DNA of 64,000 bases, taken from assembly GCA_001769275.1 (NCBI GenBank), contig MEOQ01000032.1:1-64000 (forward strand), given 5' to 3'. Below, piece after piece: positions 17,527 to 27,800 of this stretch (position 1 is its first letter; the number at the start of each line of letters is the position of its first letter). The notes beneath the pieces were generated by a model that saw nothing but the letters and a program-made list of their open reading frames with translations, was not told where the DNA came from and ran no database searches. Source of the DNA: Bacteroidetes bacterium GWF2_43_63. GTDB taxonomy: Bacteria > Bacteroidota > Bacteroidia > Bacteroidales > DTU049. The position numbers and the translations under genes are program-made.

Positions 17527-19122
17527 ATGGCTGTAAGCAAAACAAAAACCACCGACAAAAAGAAGTCAGCTTCTTCCAAGACAGCTCCCAAAAAAGCTGC
17601 TCCCGCTAAGAAAGCTGCTCCTGTAAAAAAAGTTGTTCCTGCCAAAAAGAGTCCTGTGAAAAAAGCTGCGCCTGCTAAAACTGCCCCTAAAAAAGCCGCT
17701 CCCGCTAAGGCTGTTTCAAAAAAGGCAGCTCCTGTAAAAAAGGTGGTTAATAAAATTGTCCCTAAGAAAGTGGCGCCAGCTTCCAAAAAAGCCATTAAAA
17801 AGGCCGTCCCAGTTAAAAAGGCACCAGTGAAAAAAGCTGTTGCGGCAAAAAAGGCTGCTCCTGCCAAGAAAGCTCCTGCTAAAAAAGCGCCAGTCAAGAA
17901 AGCTCCAGTAAAAAAAGCTGTTCAGCAAAAAAAAGCACCACTGGCAAAAAAACCAGCCGCAAAAAAAGCAGTTAGCTCAAAAGCTCCTGCGAAAAAACCT
18001 GTTTCAAAACCTCAGAAAAAAACAGTAATTGTAAAAACACCGGTCAAGAAAGCCACTGCCAAAAAAGTGGAACAAGCCGTGAAAAAACCCGCAGTACAAG
18101 TTGTCGCTCCTAAACAAAAAACGACAATTCCGATTGCGCCTAAAACCGAGAATCGTAAAATCCAAAATACAACCGAAAAAACGAAAGTGCCTGTGAAAAG
18201 TGTTGAGAAGAATGAAAAACTGAAAGAAGTGCCTGCTGCCAAGGAAAACAAAAAAATTGCAGCAGCTGAACCTGAAAGAAAAATTGAACAAACTGTGAAA
18301 CCTGCATCAAAGAAAACTGAAAGCAAAAAAGAAGCAAATCCGGAACCTACTTATATTCCGTTTCCTGAAGGAAATCTTGAGAAATCAATCAGACTGAAGC
18401 TGGAAGCACTATACTCACTTCAGGTTATCGATACTCAGATTGATAAAATCAGAATTATTCGTGGTGAACTTCCACTCGAAGTACAGGATCTGGAAGATGA
18501 AATTGCTGGCATGAACACACGCCTTGAAAACTACAATGCGGAAATTGCGGCCATTGATAAATCCAAGGCTGAATATACGCAGGAAATTGCGCGCAGCAAG
18601 GAAATGGTGAAGAAATACGAGCAACAGCAAAAGAATGTACGCAATAATCGTGAATTCGAATCTCTTGCAAAAGAAATGGAATTTCAGGATCTGGAAGTTC
18701 AGCTGAGAAATAAAAAAATTAAAGAAGCTGAGGTTGCCCGTGAAGCAAAACAAAAAATGATTGACGAGCTGCGCAAGGTTCTTGATGTAAAAGTAGCAAA
18801 CCTGAAAGATAAAATGGGCGAGCTGTCAGAAATTATTGCTGAAACTGAAAAGGAAGAAGAAGTGCTTTTGAAGAAATCAGACAAAGCAAAAGTTATTATT
18901 GAAGAACGCTACATGAATGCATATAGCCGCATTCGTAAAAGTGTCAGGAATGGTCTTGCGGTTGTTAAAATCGAAAGGCACTCCTGTGGCGGTTGTTTCA
19001 GTAAAATTCCACCGCAACGTCAGATGGAAATCAGAATGCATAAAAAGGTCCTTGTCTGTGAATATTGCGGCCGCATTATCGTTGATGAGTCTATCTCCGA
19101 GGCAGTTGAAAATCAAAATTAA
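17527..19122 (+). CDS. Histone H1-like Lys/Ala/Pro-rich tail fused to coiled-coil C4 zinc-ribbon protein
   Basis: The 531-residue protein has two unlike parts. Residues 1-280 are a basic, disordered tail of dozens of AAPAKK/KKAPVKK-type repeats, like bacterial H1 homologues that bind DNA. Residues about 290-480 form a long coiled coil, followed by a C4 zinc ribbon, CGGC...CEYC, near residues 486-516 (DUF164/zf-RING_7, the family of H. pylori HP0958/FlgZ and chlamydial CdsZ). Family members are normally about 250 residues and lack the tail. Spacing of 18 bases to the Nif3-like gene suggests one transcript. I infer a nucleic-acid-binding protein; the low-complexity tail may vary in length between strains. 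Confidence 0.85.
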   Translation: MAVSKTKTTDKKKSASSKTAPKKAAPAKKAAPVKKVVPAKKSPVKKAAPAKTAPKKAAPAKAVSKKAAPVKKVVNKIVPKKVAPASKKAIKKAVPVKKAPVKKAVAAKKAAPAKKAPAKKAPVKKAPVKKAVQQKKAPLAKKPAAKKAVSSKAPAKKPVSKPQKKTVIVKTPVKKATAKKVEQAVKKPAVQVVAPKQKTTIPIAPKTENRKIQNTTEKTKVPVKSVEKNEKLKEVPAAKENKKIAAAEPERKIEQTVKPASKKTESKKEANPEPTYIPFPEGNLEKSIRLKLEALYSLQVIDTQIDKIRIIRGELPLEVQDLEDEIAGMNTRLENYNAEIAAIDKSKAEYTQEIARSKEMVKKYEQQQKNVRNNREFESLAKEMEFQDLEVQLRNKKIKEAEVAREAKQKMIDELRKVLDVKVANLKDKMGELSEIIAETEKEEEVLLKKSDKAKVIIEERYMNAYSRIRKSVRNGLAVVKIERHSCGGCFSKIPPQRQMEIRMHKKVLVCEYCGRIIVDESISEAVENQN

Positions 19123-19130
19123 AGAATAAA

Positions 19131-19158
19131 AAAAAGAGGGATTTTAATCCCTCTTTTT
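19131..19158. terminator. Bidirectional terminator
   Basis: AAAAAGAGGGA (19131-19141) pairs with TCCCTCTTTTT (19148-19158) around a 6-base loop. It ends the Nif3-zinc ribbon transcript and faces the porin gene from the other side. Confidence 0.75.
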
Positions 19159-19176
19159 TTTGTACAGTATCTGAAA

Positions 19177-20649
19177 TTATTTTCCACCAAATTTTGATCC
19201 AAGCGTAATTACAATACTGCTCCTGTTAAGGTCAGTAAGAACTGGCTCAAGATACATTCCCATGTTCTCAATGATTGAAGCATTGTAGAGATCATAGCTT
19301 TCATTTTTCATCGTGTAAACAAAAGCCAGATCGATATAATAGTTTTTTTCGCGGATTCCAAAACCAGCAGTGATGTTGCTTGTTGAATAATCTCTGGTGA
19401 ACGAGCCGGCATAAGGTGATCCATAATATGAGTAACCTGCTCTGATGGAGAAAGGATTAAGCTTGAGTTCTCCTCCAACTTTAAAGTTGTTGGCAACAGC
19501 AAAATTTAATCCGATTGCTTCGTTGGCATCAAAGAAATCATACTCTGCATTTCTTGCACGCAGCTTGGCCTGACTGTAATCTACCATTTCATATTCTGCT
19601 GAAATAGCACCTATTTTTCCAATTACAAAGGCAATTCCTGCATTCAGTCTCATCGGGGTTGTCAAGCGATAATCATAAACTCCTTGAGGGGATTTTGACT
19701 CGAAAGTGGCGGTGTCAAGGTCTGAACGAATAACCCGGCTGTATGTGTCGTGCATGGCATAAAAAGTTGGGGTGTGAACAGCTCCTGAAATACGAACCCA
19801 GTCGGTAATTCTGTAAATCATCCCCAGTTTAAAATTGAATCCGGTACCGTGTGTGTTGAGTTCATCATTAACAGAAAGAGATTTAAAATAGCCAATGGTG
19901 TCGGCATCATCCAATTCCTTGTAATAGGAGTCTTCGTTGTAGTTTAAGAACGGGAACCCGAGTGTTGTTCCAATATAGAATCGGTCGTTATAGTTTCCAC
20001 CTAATGTCATGACCATTTCATTTATTCCACCTGAGGTTGTAACGCTTTTCTGTTGCAAAACTCCACCCTCAAATGCTTTGATATAATCGTAGTCGGTACT
20101 GCCAGGATTCAGTAAATAAGTGTTCCAGGCAAGATCCGTGTCGAATGAATTTAATTCGTCGTGCCCGTATCCATTAGCCATGTTTTGGAAGACATCAAGA
20201 ACAGAACTTGTAGAGTTGTGTCCACGCATCAGATAGCTGTTGTTAAAGTCAGCAAGTCTGTTTATTCCAAAACCGAACTGGATGTTTTTCCATTCCGCCT
20301 TTTCCCGGCTGCTTGAAATATCGCCTGAAAACACCATCCCGAAGTTTGGAATTGAAAACGCGGCTTTTGTGTCTTCTGATGTTGTTCCTAAAAAGGTTGA
20401 AGATGAGTTTGAGAAAGTGATCTGAGGAGTAAACATAAACTCCGAAGATTTATAGACGCCAATGCCGGCAGGATTGGTGCTGAGTACTGAAAAATCGGCA
20501 CCCAGGGCTGAAAATGCACCCCCCATGGATGAGAAGCGGGCGGTGCCGCTGTTCATCAGAAAAGAGTATCTGAGGGCGTCGGTTTCATTCTGAGCTATTC
20601 CGGTAAAGGTCATAAATAGACCACACGCTATGATGATAATTTTTTTCAT
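19177..20649 (-). CDS. OMPP1/FadL-type outer-membrane protein
   Basis: A 490-residue predicted barrel. The signal peptide ends GIAQ (residue 20). The N-terminal plug region carries FSSMGGAFSALGADFSVLSTNPAGIG, of which the NPAG element is the FadL family mark. Later segments alternate polar and aromatic residues and include GFNFKLGMIYR and GFGIREKNYYIDLAF barrel strands. FadL proteins import hydrophobic compounds; Bacteroidota members of this branch are mostly uncharacterised. It sits downstream of the Ser/Tyr-rich lipoprotein gene on the same strand with a 34-base gap, so both may share a transcript. Confidence 0.85.
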   Translation of the reverse strand: MKKIIIIACGLFMTFTGIAQNETDALRYSFLMNSGTARFSSMGGAFSALGADFSVLSTNPAGIGVYKSSEFMFTPQITFSNSSSTFLGTTSEDTKAAFSIPNFGMVFSGDISSSREKAEWKNIQFGFGINRLADFNNSYLMRGHNSTSSVLDVFQNMANGYGHDELNSFDTDLAWNTYLLNPGSTDYDYIKAFEGGVLQQKSVTTSGGINEMVMTLGGNYNDRFYIGTTLGFPFLNYNEDSYYKELDDADTIGYFKSLSVNDELNTHGTGFNFKLGMIYRITDWVRISGAVHTPTFYAMHDTYSRVIRSDLDTATFESKSPQGVYDYRLTTPMRLNAGIAFVIGKIGAISAEYEMVDYSQAKLRARNAEYDFFDANEAIGLNFAVANNFKVGGELKLNPFSIRAGYSYYGSPYAGSFTRDYSTSNITAGFGIREKNYYIDLAFVYTMKNESYDLYNASIIENMGMYLEPVLTDLNRSSIVITLGSKFGGK

Positions 20650-20683
20650 AACATCGAGATTTTCAAGTTTGACAAGAAGTTAA

Positions 20684-22426
20684 TTACCGGCGTCCACTGC
20701 TGTGACTGCTGCTGCTTCCACCACTGCTTCCACTGCTGCTGCCGCTACTGCGACCTGAAGATGATGAACCGGATGAGTGTGACGATGACGAGCTGGAAGA
20801 GCTGCGTGATGAACCGGATGAATAGTTGCTGCTAGGGCGTGAAGTGCTGGAGCTGCTTGAACTACTCGGGCGTGAGTAACTGCTGTTGCTGCTTGAGCTG
20901 CTTGGACGTGAGTAACTGCTGTTGCTTCCGGAATTACTTGGTCTTGAGTATGTGTTGTTGCTTCCCGAATTACTCGGTCTTGAATAGGTGTTGTTTGATC
21001 CTGAATTCGAAGGTCTCGAGTAATTGCTGTTCGAAGAGTTACCAGAGGTTGATGGCCTCTGATAACTTGAATTATTTGAATTGCTAGGTCTCTGGTAGTT
21101 GTTGTTGCTTGGGCTGTTGTACTCGTTACTCGATTGAGGCTTGCTATAGTTTGGAGAAGTGTAGGTCTGAACAGGACGCTGATTCGATGAGCTGTTGGTT
21201 GGTTTGCCCTGATTTACATTCGAATTGTTATTGACCGGATTCTGCGTGTTAGTGTTGGGACGAGTAGTGCCAGAGTTCACGTTAGTGTTGTTGTTTGGAC
21301 GAGTATAACCAGAGTTGGTATTCGTATTGTTTTCCGGGCGAGTAACATTGGTGTTCACTGAGTTGTTTGTATTGTTATTCGGGCGGTTTACGCTGGTGTT
21401 AGTAGTGTTGTTTGTGTTGACATTGGTCCCAACACCACCATTATTTAATGTTGAATTCGTGGAGTTTATTTGTGTTCCGGTTTCAATTCTTGAGCTGCTT
21501 ACATTTCCTGCTGATACGGAATTGGTTCCACGGTCAACAAATTTTGATGAATTTACGGTCAAGCCTTCTTTACTATTATTAGCTGCAGTCAGGTGATTTT
21601 CGAAACGTGCTCCAAAGCTGGACACAGGTGCTGTAGTGATGTTGCTTCCTGAATTGCTTCCTGTTTCCGGTCTTGGGTTTGAGCCACCACCGATGCTGCT
21701 GCCACGAGGTCCGTAATATGTGTCATTGCTTGAGTAGAAGTCGTAGCTATTGTAGTAGTAGTAATTGTTACCATACATTCCATCGTAATATCCATCCCAA
21801 TATCCGTCGCTGTATCCATTGTTGTAGCCCCAGCCGTAATTTGATCCGTAGTAAGGATATCCCCAATAGTTGTTATGATGTCCCCAGCCGTAGTAGTGAT
21901 GGTAAGGATAGTTCCATCCACAACCCCAGTAGCTGTAGTTGTAAGGTCTGTACCACCATGAATAGGTGTAGTAAACTGAGACACCATAATAATAGGGGTC
22001 GTAATTATACCAGTACAGGTTTGTGTAGTAAGGGTCGTAGTAGTCGAAACCATTATAACCGCCATAGAATCTGCGGATACGCGATGAGTATTCATAATCG
22101 TAATAGTCACCATAGTAATTGTTGGTCACATTGTTGGCGCCGTTCTCATCGGTGTAGGTTTCGGTGGTCGAGTAAGGCTGTCCGTTTTCGTCGTAATAGC
22201 CTTTGTCGCCAGAGTAGTCAGCAGGTTGGGTTTCGTCAACGTATGCAGATGTGTTATTGGCGGGATCAGCAGTATTGCCGTAGTTTTCCGGTGTGGCATT
22301 GGCTACGGCATCTGTTCTTGAATAATATACATCGTCATATGGGTTTGCTGTATAGTAATTTACTGTGCAGCTGGAGAAAAGCAGGACGAAAGCTCCAAAA
22401 ACCAAATTATAAACTGTCCTTTTCAT
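20684..22426 (-). CDS. Low-complexity Tyr/Asn/Ser-rich lipoprotein
   Basis: This 580-residue protein has a lipobox (LLFSSC, Cys 20) and then four compositional zones: an acidic Asn/Thr zone (to about 95), a Tyr/Gly/Trp-rich zone (about 96-240) full of YYG and YWGYP-like steps, an Asn/Thr zone (about 290-420) with NNTNxNSG units, and a Ser-rich tail (about 440-580) with at least four copies of RPSNSGSNNTYS-like units passing into nearly pure Ser/Gly/His. No enzyme motif is present. The tail suggests a flexible or adhesive surface lipoprotein, perhaps glycosylated on Ser/Thr. It diverges from proS across 65 bases. Tandem DNA repeats in the 3' half make length variation likely. Confidence 0.8.
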   Translation of the reverse strand: MKRTVYNLVFGAFVLLFSSCTVNYYTANPYDDVYYSRTDAVANATPENYGNTADPANNTSAYVDETQPADYSGDKGYYDENGQPYSTTETYTDENGANNVTNNYYGDYYDYEYSSRIRRFYGGYNGFDYYDPYYTNLYWYNYDPYYYGVSVYYTYSWWYRPYNYSYWGCGWNYPYHHYYGWGHHNNYWGYPYYGSNYGWGYNNGYSDGYWDGYYDGMYGNNYYYYNSYDFYSSNDTYYGPRGSSIGGGSNPRPETGSNSGSNITTAPVSSFGARFENHLTAANNSKEGLTVNSSKFVDRGTNSVSAGNVSSSRIETGTQINSTNSTLNNGGVGTNVNTNNTTNTSVNRPNNNTNNSVNTNVTRPENNTNTNSGYTRPNNNTNVNSGTTRPNTNTQNPVNNNSNVNQGKPTNSSSNQRPVQTYTSPNYSKPQSSNEYNSPSNNNYQRPSNSNNSSYQRPSTSGNSSNSNYSRPSNSGSNNTYSRPSNSGSNNTYSRPSNSGSNSSYSRPSSSSSNSSYSRPSSSSSSSTSRPSSNYSSGSSRSSSSSSSSHSSGSSSSGRSSGSSSGSSGGSSSSHSSGRR

Positions 22427-22429
22427 TTC

Positions 22430-22460
22430 TTTGTCCTCCGAATTTTATTTAGTACTTTTG
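22430..22460 (+). promoter_or_regulatory. proS promoter
   Basis: TTTG (22430-22433), 19 bases, TACTTTTG (22453-22460): a full match to the Bacteroidota consensus, about 31 bases before the proS ATG. Confidence 0.65.
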
Positions 22461-22491
22461 TTTTTCAATAAAAACCAAATATCATACCAAA

Positions 22492-23964
22492 ATGGGTGGA
22501 AAGATTACGCCAAGAAGTGAAAATTATTCTCAGTGGTATCTGGATATTGTCCAGAATGCTGGTTTGGCAGAGAATTCCGCGGTCCGCGGGTGCATGGTAA
22601 TAAAACCATACGGGTTTGCCATCTGGGAGCGTATGCGCGATGAGCTGGATCGAATGTTTAAAGAAACAGGACACTCCAACGCTTACTTCCCAATTTTTAT
22701 ACCAAAATCTTTCTTTTCGAAAGAGGCAAGCCACGTGGAAGGTTTTGCCAAAGAATGTGCCGTTGTTACCCATTACAGATTGAAAAACGCCCCTGATGGC
22801 TCGGGTGTTGTTGTTGATGAAGATGCAAAACTTGAAGAAGAACTCATCGTTCGTCCTACGTCTGAGACAATTATTTGGGATACTTATAGAACATGGATTC
22901 AATCATATAGAGATCTGCCATTGCTGATTAATCAATGGGCGAATGTTGTGCGCTGGGAAATGAGAACCAGACTGTTTTTGCGTACTACCGAATTTCTCTG
23001 GCAGGAGGGTCACACGGCCCATGCTACAGAAAAAGAAGCCATTGAGGAAGCTGAACGCATGCTTGGCGTTTATGCTACATTTGCCGAAGACTGGATGGCC
23101 ATGCCAGTGTTGCAAGGGGTAAAATCAGTGAATGAGCGATTTGCAGGAGCTATTGAAACCTATTGCATAGAAGCAATGATGCAAGATGGAAAAGCTTTGC
23201 AGGCCGGGACCTCACATTTTCTCGGGCAGAATTTTGCCAAGGCTTTTGACGTAAAATTTTTGAGTAAAGAAAATCAGCTCGAATATGTGTGGGCCACTTC
23301 ATGGGGCGTTTCGACTCGACTGATGGGCGCTTTGATTATGACCCACAGCGATGATAAAGGACTTGTACTGCCACCGACCTTAGCTCCTATTCAGGTGGTT
23401 ATTGTGCCTATATTTAAAAATGAAGAAATGAAGCCAAAAATTCTGGAATATGTTGCCGGAATTGAAGCTGAACTCAAAGAGAAGAAAATTTCGGTGAAGG
23501 TAGATGACAGTGAGAATTATTCACCGGGGTATAAATTTGCTGAATATGAGATGAAAGGTATTCCAATCCGCATTGCAGTTGGTGCAAGGGATCTGGAGAA
23601 TGGAACAGTTGAGCTTGCCCGCAGAGATACACTGACTAAAGAATCAGCAGGGCGGCTGGGGATATCTGATCTTGTTTTTGCATTGTTGGTTGATATTCAG
23701 AGCAATCTTTATCAGAAAGCGCTGGAGATGAGAAAGCAAAACACCTGCACCGTTGACACCTGGGAAGAATTTGTTGATGTGATTGAAAACAAAGGTGGAT
23801 TTGTGTATGCTCATTGGGACGGTACTGCAGAAACTGAAGAAAAAATAAAGGATCTCACCAAAGCCACCATTCGATTGATACCTTTAGAAGAAGGAGAACC
23901 CGGAAAGTGTGTGCTTACCGGCAAACCCTCATCGAAGCGAGTGGTTTTCGCCAAAGCCTATTAA
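22492..23964 (+). CDS. proS: Prolyl-tRNA synthetase (archaeal/eukaryotic-like type)
   Basis: ProRS charges tRNA-Pro. At 490 residues, with no editing insertion between motifs 2 and 3 and a C-terminus ending in Tyr (VVFAKAY), it is the shorter ProS type 3. Class II motifs are visible: motif 2 [24 protein letters not shown]-type loop (about residues 161-184) and motif 3 [17 protein letters not shown]. The anticodon-binding domain follows ([11 protein letters not shown]). mazG begins one base after its stop, so the two are translated from one message. Confidence 0.97.
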   Translation: MGGKITPRSENYSQWYLDIVQNAGLAENSAVRGCMVIKPYGFAIWERMRDELDRMFKETGHSNAYFPIFIPKSFFSKEASHVEGFAKECAVVTHYRLKNAPDGSGVVVDEDAKLEEELIVRPTSETIIWDTYRTWIQSYRDLPLLINQWANVVRWEMRTRLFLRTTEFLWQEGHTAHATEKEAIEEAERMLGVYATFAEDWMAMPVLQGVKSVNERFAGAIETYCIEAMMQDGKALQAGTSHFLGQNFAKAFDVKFLSKENQLEYVWATSWGVSTRLMGALIMTHSDDKGLVLPPTLAPIQVVIVPIFKNEEMKPKILEYVAGIEAELKEKKISVKVDDSENYSPGYKFAEYEMKGIPIRIAVGARDLENGTVELARRDTLTKESAGRLGISDLVFALLVDIQSNLYQKALEMRKQNTCTVDTWEEFVDVIENKGGFVYAHWDGTAETEEKIKDLTKATIRLIPLEEGEPGKCVLTGKPSSKRVVFAKAY

Positions 23965-23965
23965 T

Positions 23966-24739
23966 ATGCAGCGCAAACTTGATGAATTCAGGCGTTTGCT
24001 TGAAATTATGGACAGACTCAGGGTAGAATGTCCGTGGGATCGCAAGCAGACCAATGAAACCCTGCGATATCTGACCATTGAAGAAATGTATGAGCTTGGT
24101 GATGCCGTGTTGGAGAAGAACGACCAGGAGATAATGAAAGAGCTTGGAGACATTATGCTCCACATTGTTTTTTATGCGAAAATCGGGTCGGAAAAAGGCG
24201 CCTTTGATATGGGTGACGTTTTGCATAATATCAACGAAAAGCTGATCAGACGCCATCCGCATGTGTTTGGTGAAACGGTGGTTGCCGACGATGAGGAGGT
24301 AAAGGCCAACTGGGAAAAAATCAAAATGGGCGAAGGACGGAAAAGCGTTCTGGAAGGGGTTCCCAAAGGATTGCCGGCTGTGGTAAAAGCATTCAGAATG
24401 CAGGAAAAGGTAAAAGGCGTGGGCTTTGAATGGGAGAGAACGGAACAAGTGTGGGACAAAGTGAAGGAAGAATTGCAGGAGTTGAATGAGGAAGTCATTG
24501 CCATGGCCCCAATTGAAAAAGTGGAAGATGAATTTGGCGATGTCCTTTTTGCACTGGTGAATTACGCACGCTTTATTGGCGTAAATCCTGAGAATGCGCT
24601 GGAAAGAACCAATAAAAAATTTATTCAGCGATTCACTTACATTGAAGAACAGGCACTGAAACTTGGAAAATCGATGCATGACATGACACTTGGAGAGATG
24701 GACGCCATCTGGAATGAGGCTAAGAAAAGAGAGAAATAG
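23966..24739 (+). CDS. mazG: Nucleoside triphosphate pyrophosphohydrolase MazG
   Basis: MazG hydrolyses NTPs to NMP and pyrophosphate and is thought to clean up damaged nucleotides and modulate the stringent response. The 257-residue protein has the tandem MazG domains of the long form: CPWDRKQT with EEMYELGDAV and KELGDIMLHIVFYAKI in the first, EELQELNEEV and EDEFGDVLFALVNYARF in the second, giving both EExxE/ExxD metal sites. I use the ATG at 23966; the longer open frame overlaps proS. The protein does not belong to a toxin locus here. Confidence 0.95.
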   Translation: MQRKLDEFRRLLEIMDRLRVECPWDRKQTNETLRYLTIEEMYELGDAVLEKNDQEIMKELGDIMLHIVFYAKIGSEKGAFDMGDVLHNINEKLIRRHPHVFGETVVADDEEVKANWEKIKMGEGRKSVLEGVPKGLPAVVKAFRMQEKVKGVGFEWERTEQVWDKVKEELQELNEEVIAMAPIEKVEDEFGDVLFALVNYARFIGVNPENALERTNKKFIQRFTYIEEQALKLGKSMHDMTLGEMDAIWNEAKKREK

Positions 24740-24824
24740 AAAATTTCACATTATTTTCTGATTATAATTATTGAGTTTACAGGATGCATTCTGCATAATC
24801 GCTATTTTTGTATTTCAAAAATGT

Positions 24825-27800
24825 ATGATTATGGGGAAATTTATTTACGTTGGGGTATTATTGCTTTCTATTACCTTTTCAGTACAGGCACAATCAGGAG
24901 AAGAAATTGATGCGCGCGTTTTAAGCAGTCAGCTGGCGGATTATAATCTGGTGAAGCCGTATTTTGCGGAAGCATACAATTTGTACCCTTCAGTGCCTAA
25001 AGGAATTATTGAAGCTGTCGCTTTCACAAATACTCGTTTTTACAATGTGCCTTTGACCGAGGAGACCTCCAGTGAAGGATTGCCCAGCTATTTGGGCGTG
25101 ATGGGGTTTATATTTGACGGGAAGGAATATTTTAACGAGAACGGAAAGCTGATTTCAAATTTGAGTGGAGCGAATGAAACATCGCTTCAGGAGCCGTCTG
25201 CACGTGCGCAGATAATTGCATGGGCCGGCGCTTTTGACGTGTTGTCGCGGCAAATGAATATTTCAGGGAAAAAGTTGGAGAATTATATTCCAGTATTGAT
25301 TGCACTGAGCGAAATTCCCTGGCAGGAAGGTGATCCGACCAATGCATTTGCGATGAATTCGCATCTGTATTCGGTTTTGAGTTTTATGAAAGATGAATAT
25401 TGGGCAGATGTATGTGGGTTCAGCGTTTATTCTTTTGAAATGAATAAAGTGTTTGCACCCAATACACTGAAAATATTGCAATCGGAAAAGGTTGTGATTT
25501 CAGCAAATGGGGTAAGTGATAATAAAGGACATGTTATGGAAGGCCTGGGCCTGAAGAGCACGCTTTCGGCTGATTATGCGCCAGCTCTCACTGATCTGAC
25601 AACCTGTAATTACAGTTCAAGAAGCGGAGTTGCAGTTTCCGCCTATGTGCTGCATACAGTTCAGGGTTCGTATGCGGGCTGTATCAGCTGGTTTAAAAAC
25701 TGTTCAGCTTCGGCCAGTACACATTATGTTATGCGCAGTAGCGACGGTCAGGTGACCCAAATGGTACTCGAAGTGAATAAAGCATGGCATGTGCGTGATG
25801 AAAATCCATACACGATAGGGACTGAAATGGAAGGCTATGTGAGCAGTGCATCGTGGTACACCGAAGCGGTTTACACCAGTCATTCCAATCTGGTGCGCGA
25901 TGTCTGCAACAGCGGATATGGAATTAACCCGTTGCGCACTATGTATCGTGACACCCTGGATGATGGAACAGCGCTTGATTATGGCGTTCATGTTTTGGCT
26001 GGATCGAGCTACTGTACAAAGATAGCCGGACATCAGCATTATCCGAACAACGATCATACAGATCCGGGCAATCACTGGTGCTGGGATTATTTTTTCAGAA
26101 AGCTGAATAATACAACACCCGTTACCACTTTAACGACTGCTACAGGTAGTTTCTTTGACACTGGTGGATCGGCTGCAGCTTATAGCAATGATGAACGTAA
26201 GATATGGACAATTGCGCCAGCCAATGCCTCATCTGTCACATTATCGTTTTCATCTTTTGATGTCGAAGACAATTATGATTTTCTGTATATATATAACGGA
26301 CCTACGGTTTTCAGTCCACGGATCGGCCGGTACAATACAACTGCGCCCATCACTGTTACTGCCAGCAGCGGTGTTATGACCATTGAGTTCCGCAGCGACT
26401 GTGCGACGACAGCTGCAGGATGGGCAGCCACCTGGACAAGTGCTACTGCTGATGCCACAGCTCCCACAACTTCAATTGCAACAACCGGAACCTGGAAAAC
26501 CAATGATTTCACGGCTAATGTCACAGATGCTGATAATGCCGGGGGAAGCGGTATTCAGAAAGGGTATTATCAGGTTCTCGAAAATCAGGGAACAGAATGG
26601 AGAGCCAATGCCTCGCGCGGTTATTTTGCCGACAACTTTGATGCGTTGCACAGCGATTGGACACAGATACTTGGTACATGGAGTGTGGCTTCCGGATCGC
26701 TTTGGCAAAGTGATACTACGCAGAACAACACCAATATTTATGCAGCGCTGAATCAGGAATTGTCGAACAGAACGCTTTATCAATTTAATGCTATGGTGCC
26801 GGGCGTTTCTAAAGTAAATAAGCGCTTAGGTTTTCATTTCTTCTGCGACAGCGCAGCGCTCGATCAGCGCGGAAACGGATACTTTGTATTTTTCAGACTG
26901 GAAACCAATCAACTCGAATTTTATGAAGTGACGAATAATGTTTTCACACAGCAATTAGTCGTTACCAATGTAGTTACGAATCTGAATCAGTGGTATGATT
27001 ATAAAATCATCTACGACCGCATTGCAGGCCAGATTTGGGTGTATCGCGATGATGCAATGATTGGAACATGGACAGATACAACTCCCTACAGCACGGGAGG
27101 AAAATACATTTCGTTCCGCACAGGAAACGCTCAGCTGAAAGTGACCGAATTGAAAGTATATCGCAGCAGAGCCGCCTCAGTGAATGTTTTGGTGGGCGCA
27201 CAGGCGTCGGATGATATTCGTTACGAGAATCCTTCACCTTCTATTTATGGTGCAAAAATCAAGTCCATTTGTCAGGATGTGGCCAACAATCTTTCGGTGA
27301 TTGAATACCATGATTTGAATGTTGATTTCACACCGCCAACTACAATTGCATCTGTGAACGATGGCAGCAGCGCGGATCAAGATATTTCATACAGTTCTTC
27401 ATCGTTAGAGGCCAACTGGACGGCTTCTGCCGATCCGAATTCGGACATTTCGCATTATATGATTGCGGTCGGAAGCACCGCAGGAGGCGCCGATGTACTT
27501 GCCTGGACCAACAACGGAACAGCGCTGACAGCAACTCTGAACGGATTGACATTGTCGCAGGGAACAACGTATTACATTTCTGTAAAAGCAGTGAATAATG
27601 CAGGTCTTGAAGGCGCAGTAACCACGAGCGATGGAATTACCATAGCCACTTCGACGCTGGCCGGATTTTTTATGAGTTCGACCGAAGTCTGTCAGGGCGA
27701 CAGCATTCAATATACAAATACCAGTGTTGGCGCAATAACTTATTTGTGGGAATTCACAGGCGGAGTGCCGGCTACATCGACATTGGCCAATCCAGTGATA

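Noticed and set aside
17466-17897. 143-codon Ala/Phe/Gly-rich frame opposite the H1-like tail
   Set aside because: It is the complement of Lys/Ala/Pro repeats, which automatically gives a long open hydrophobic frame; the plus-strand gene ends in a real zinc ribbon.
20830-21060. CRISPR-like regular repeats
   Set aside because: The regular spacing comes from tandem Ser/Asn codon repeats inside the lipoprotein gene; there are no unique spacers or cas genes.
21673-22452. 259-codon His/Ser/Cys/Arg-rich frame opposite the Tyr-rich lipoprotein
   Set aside because: Complement of a low-complexity coding region; no start context, signal or domain.
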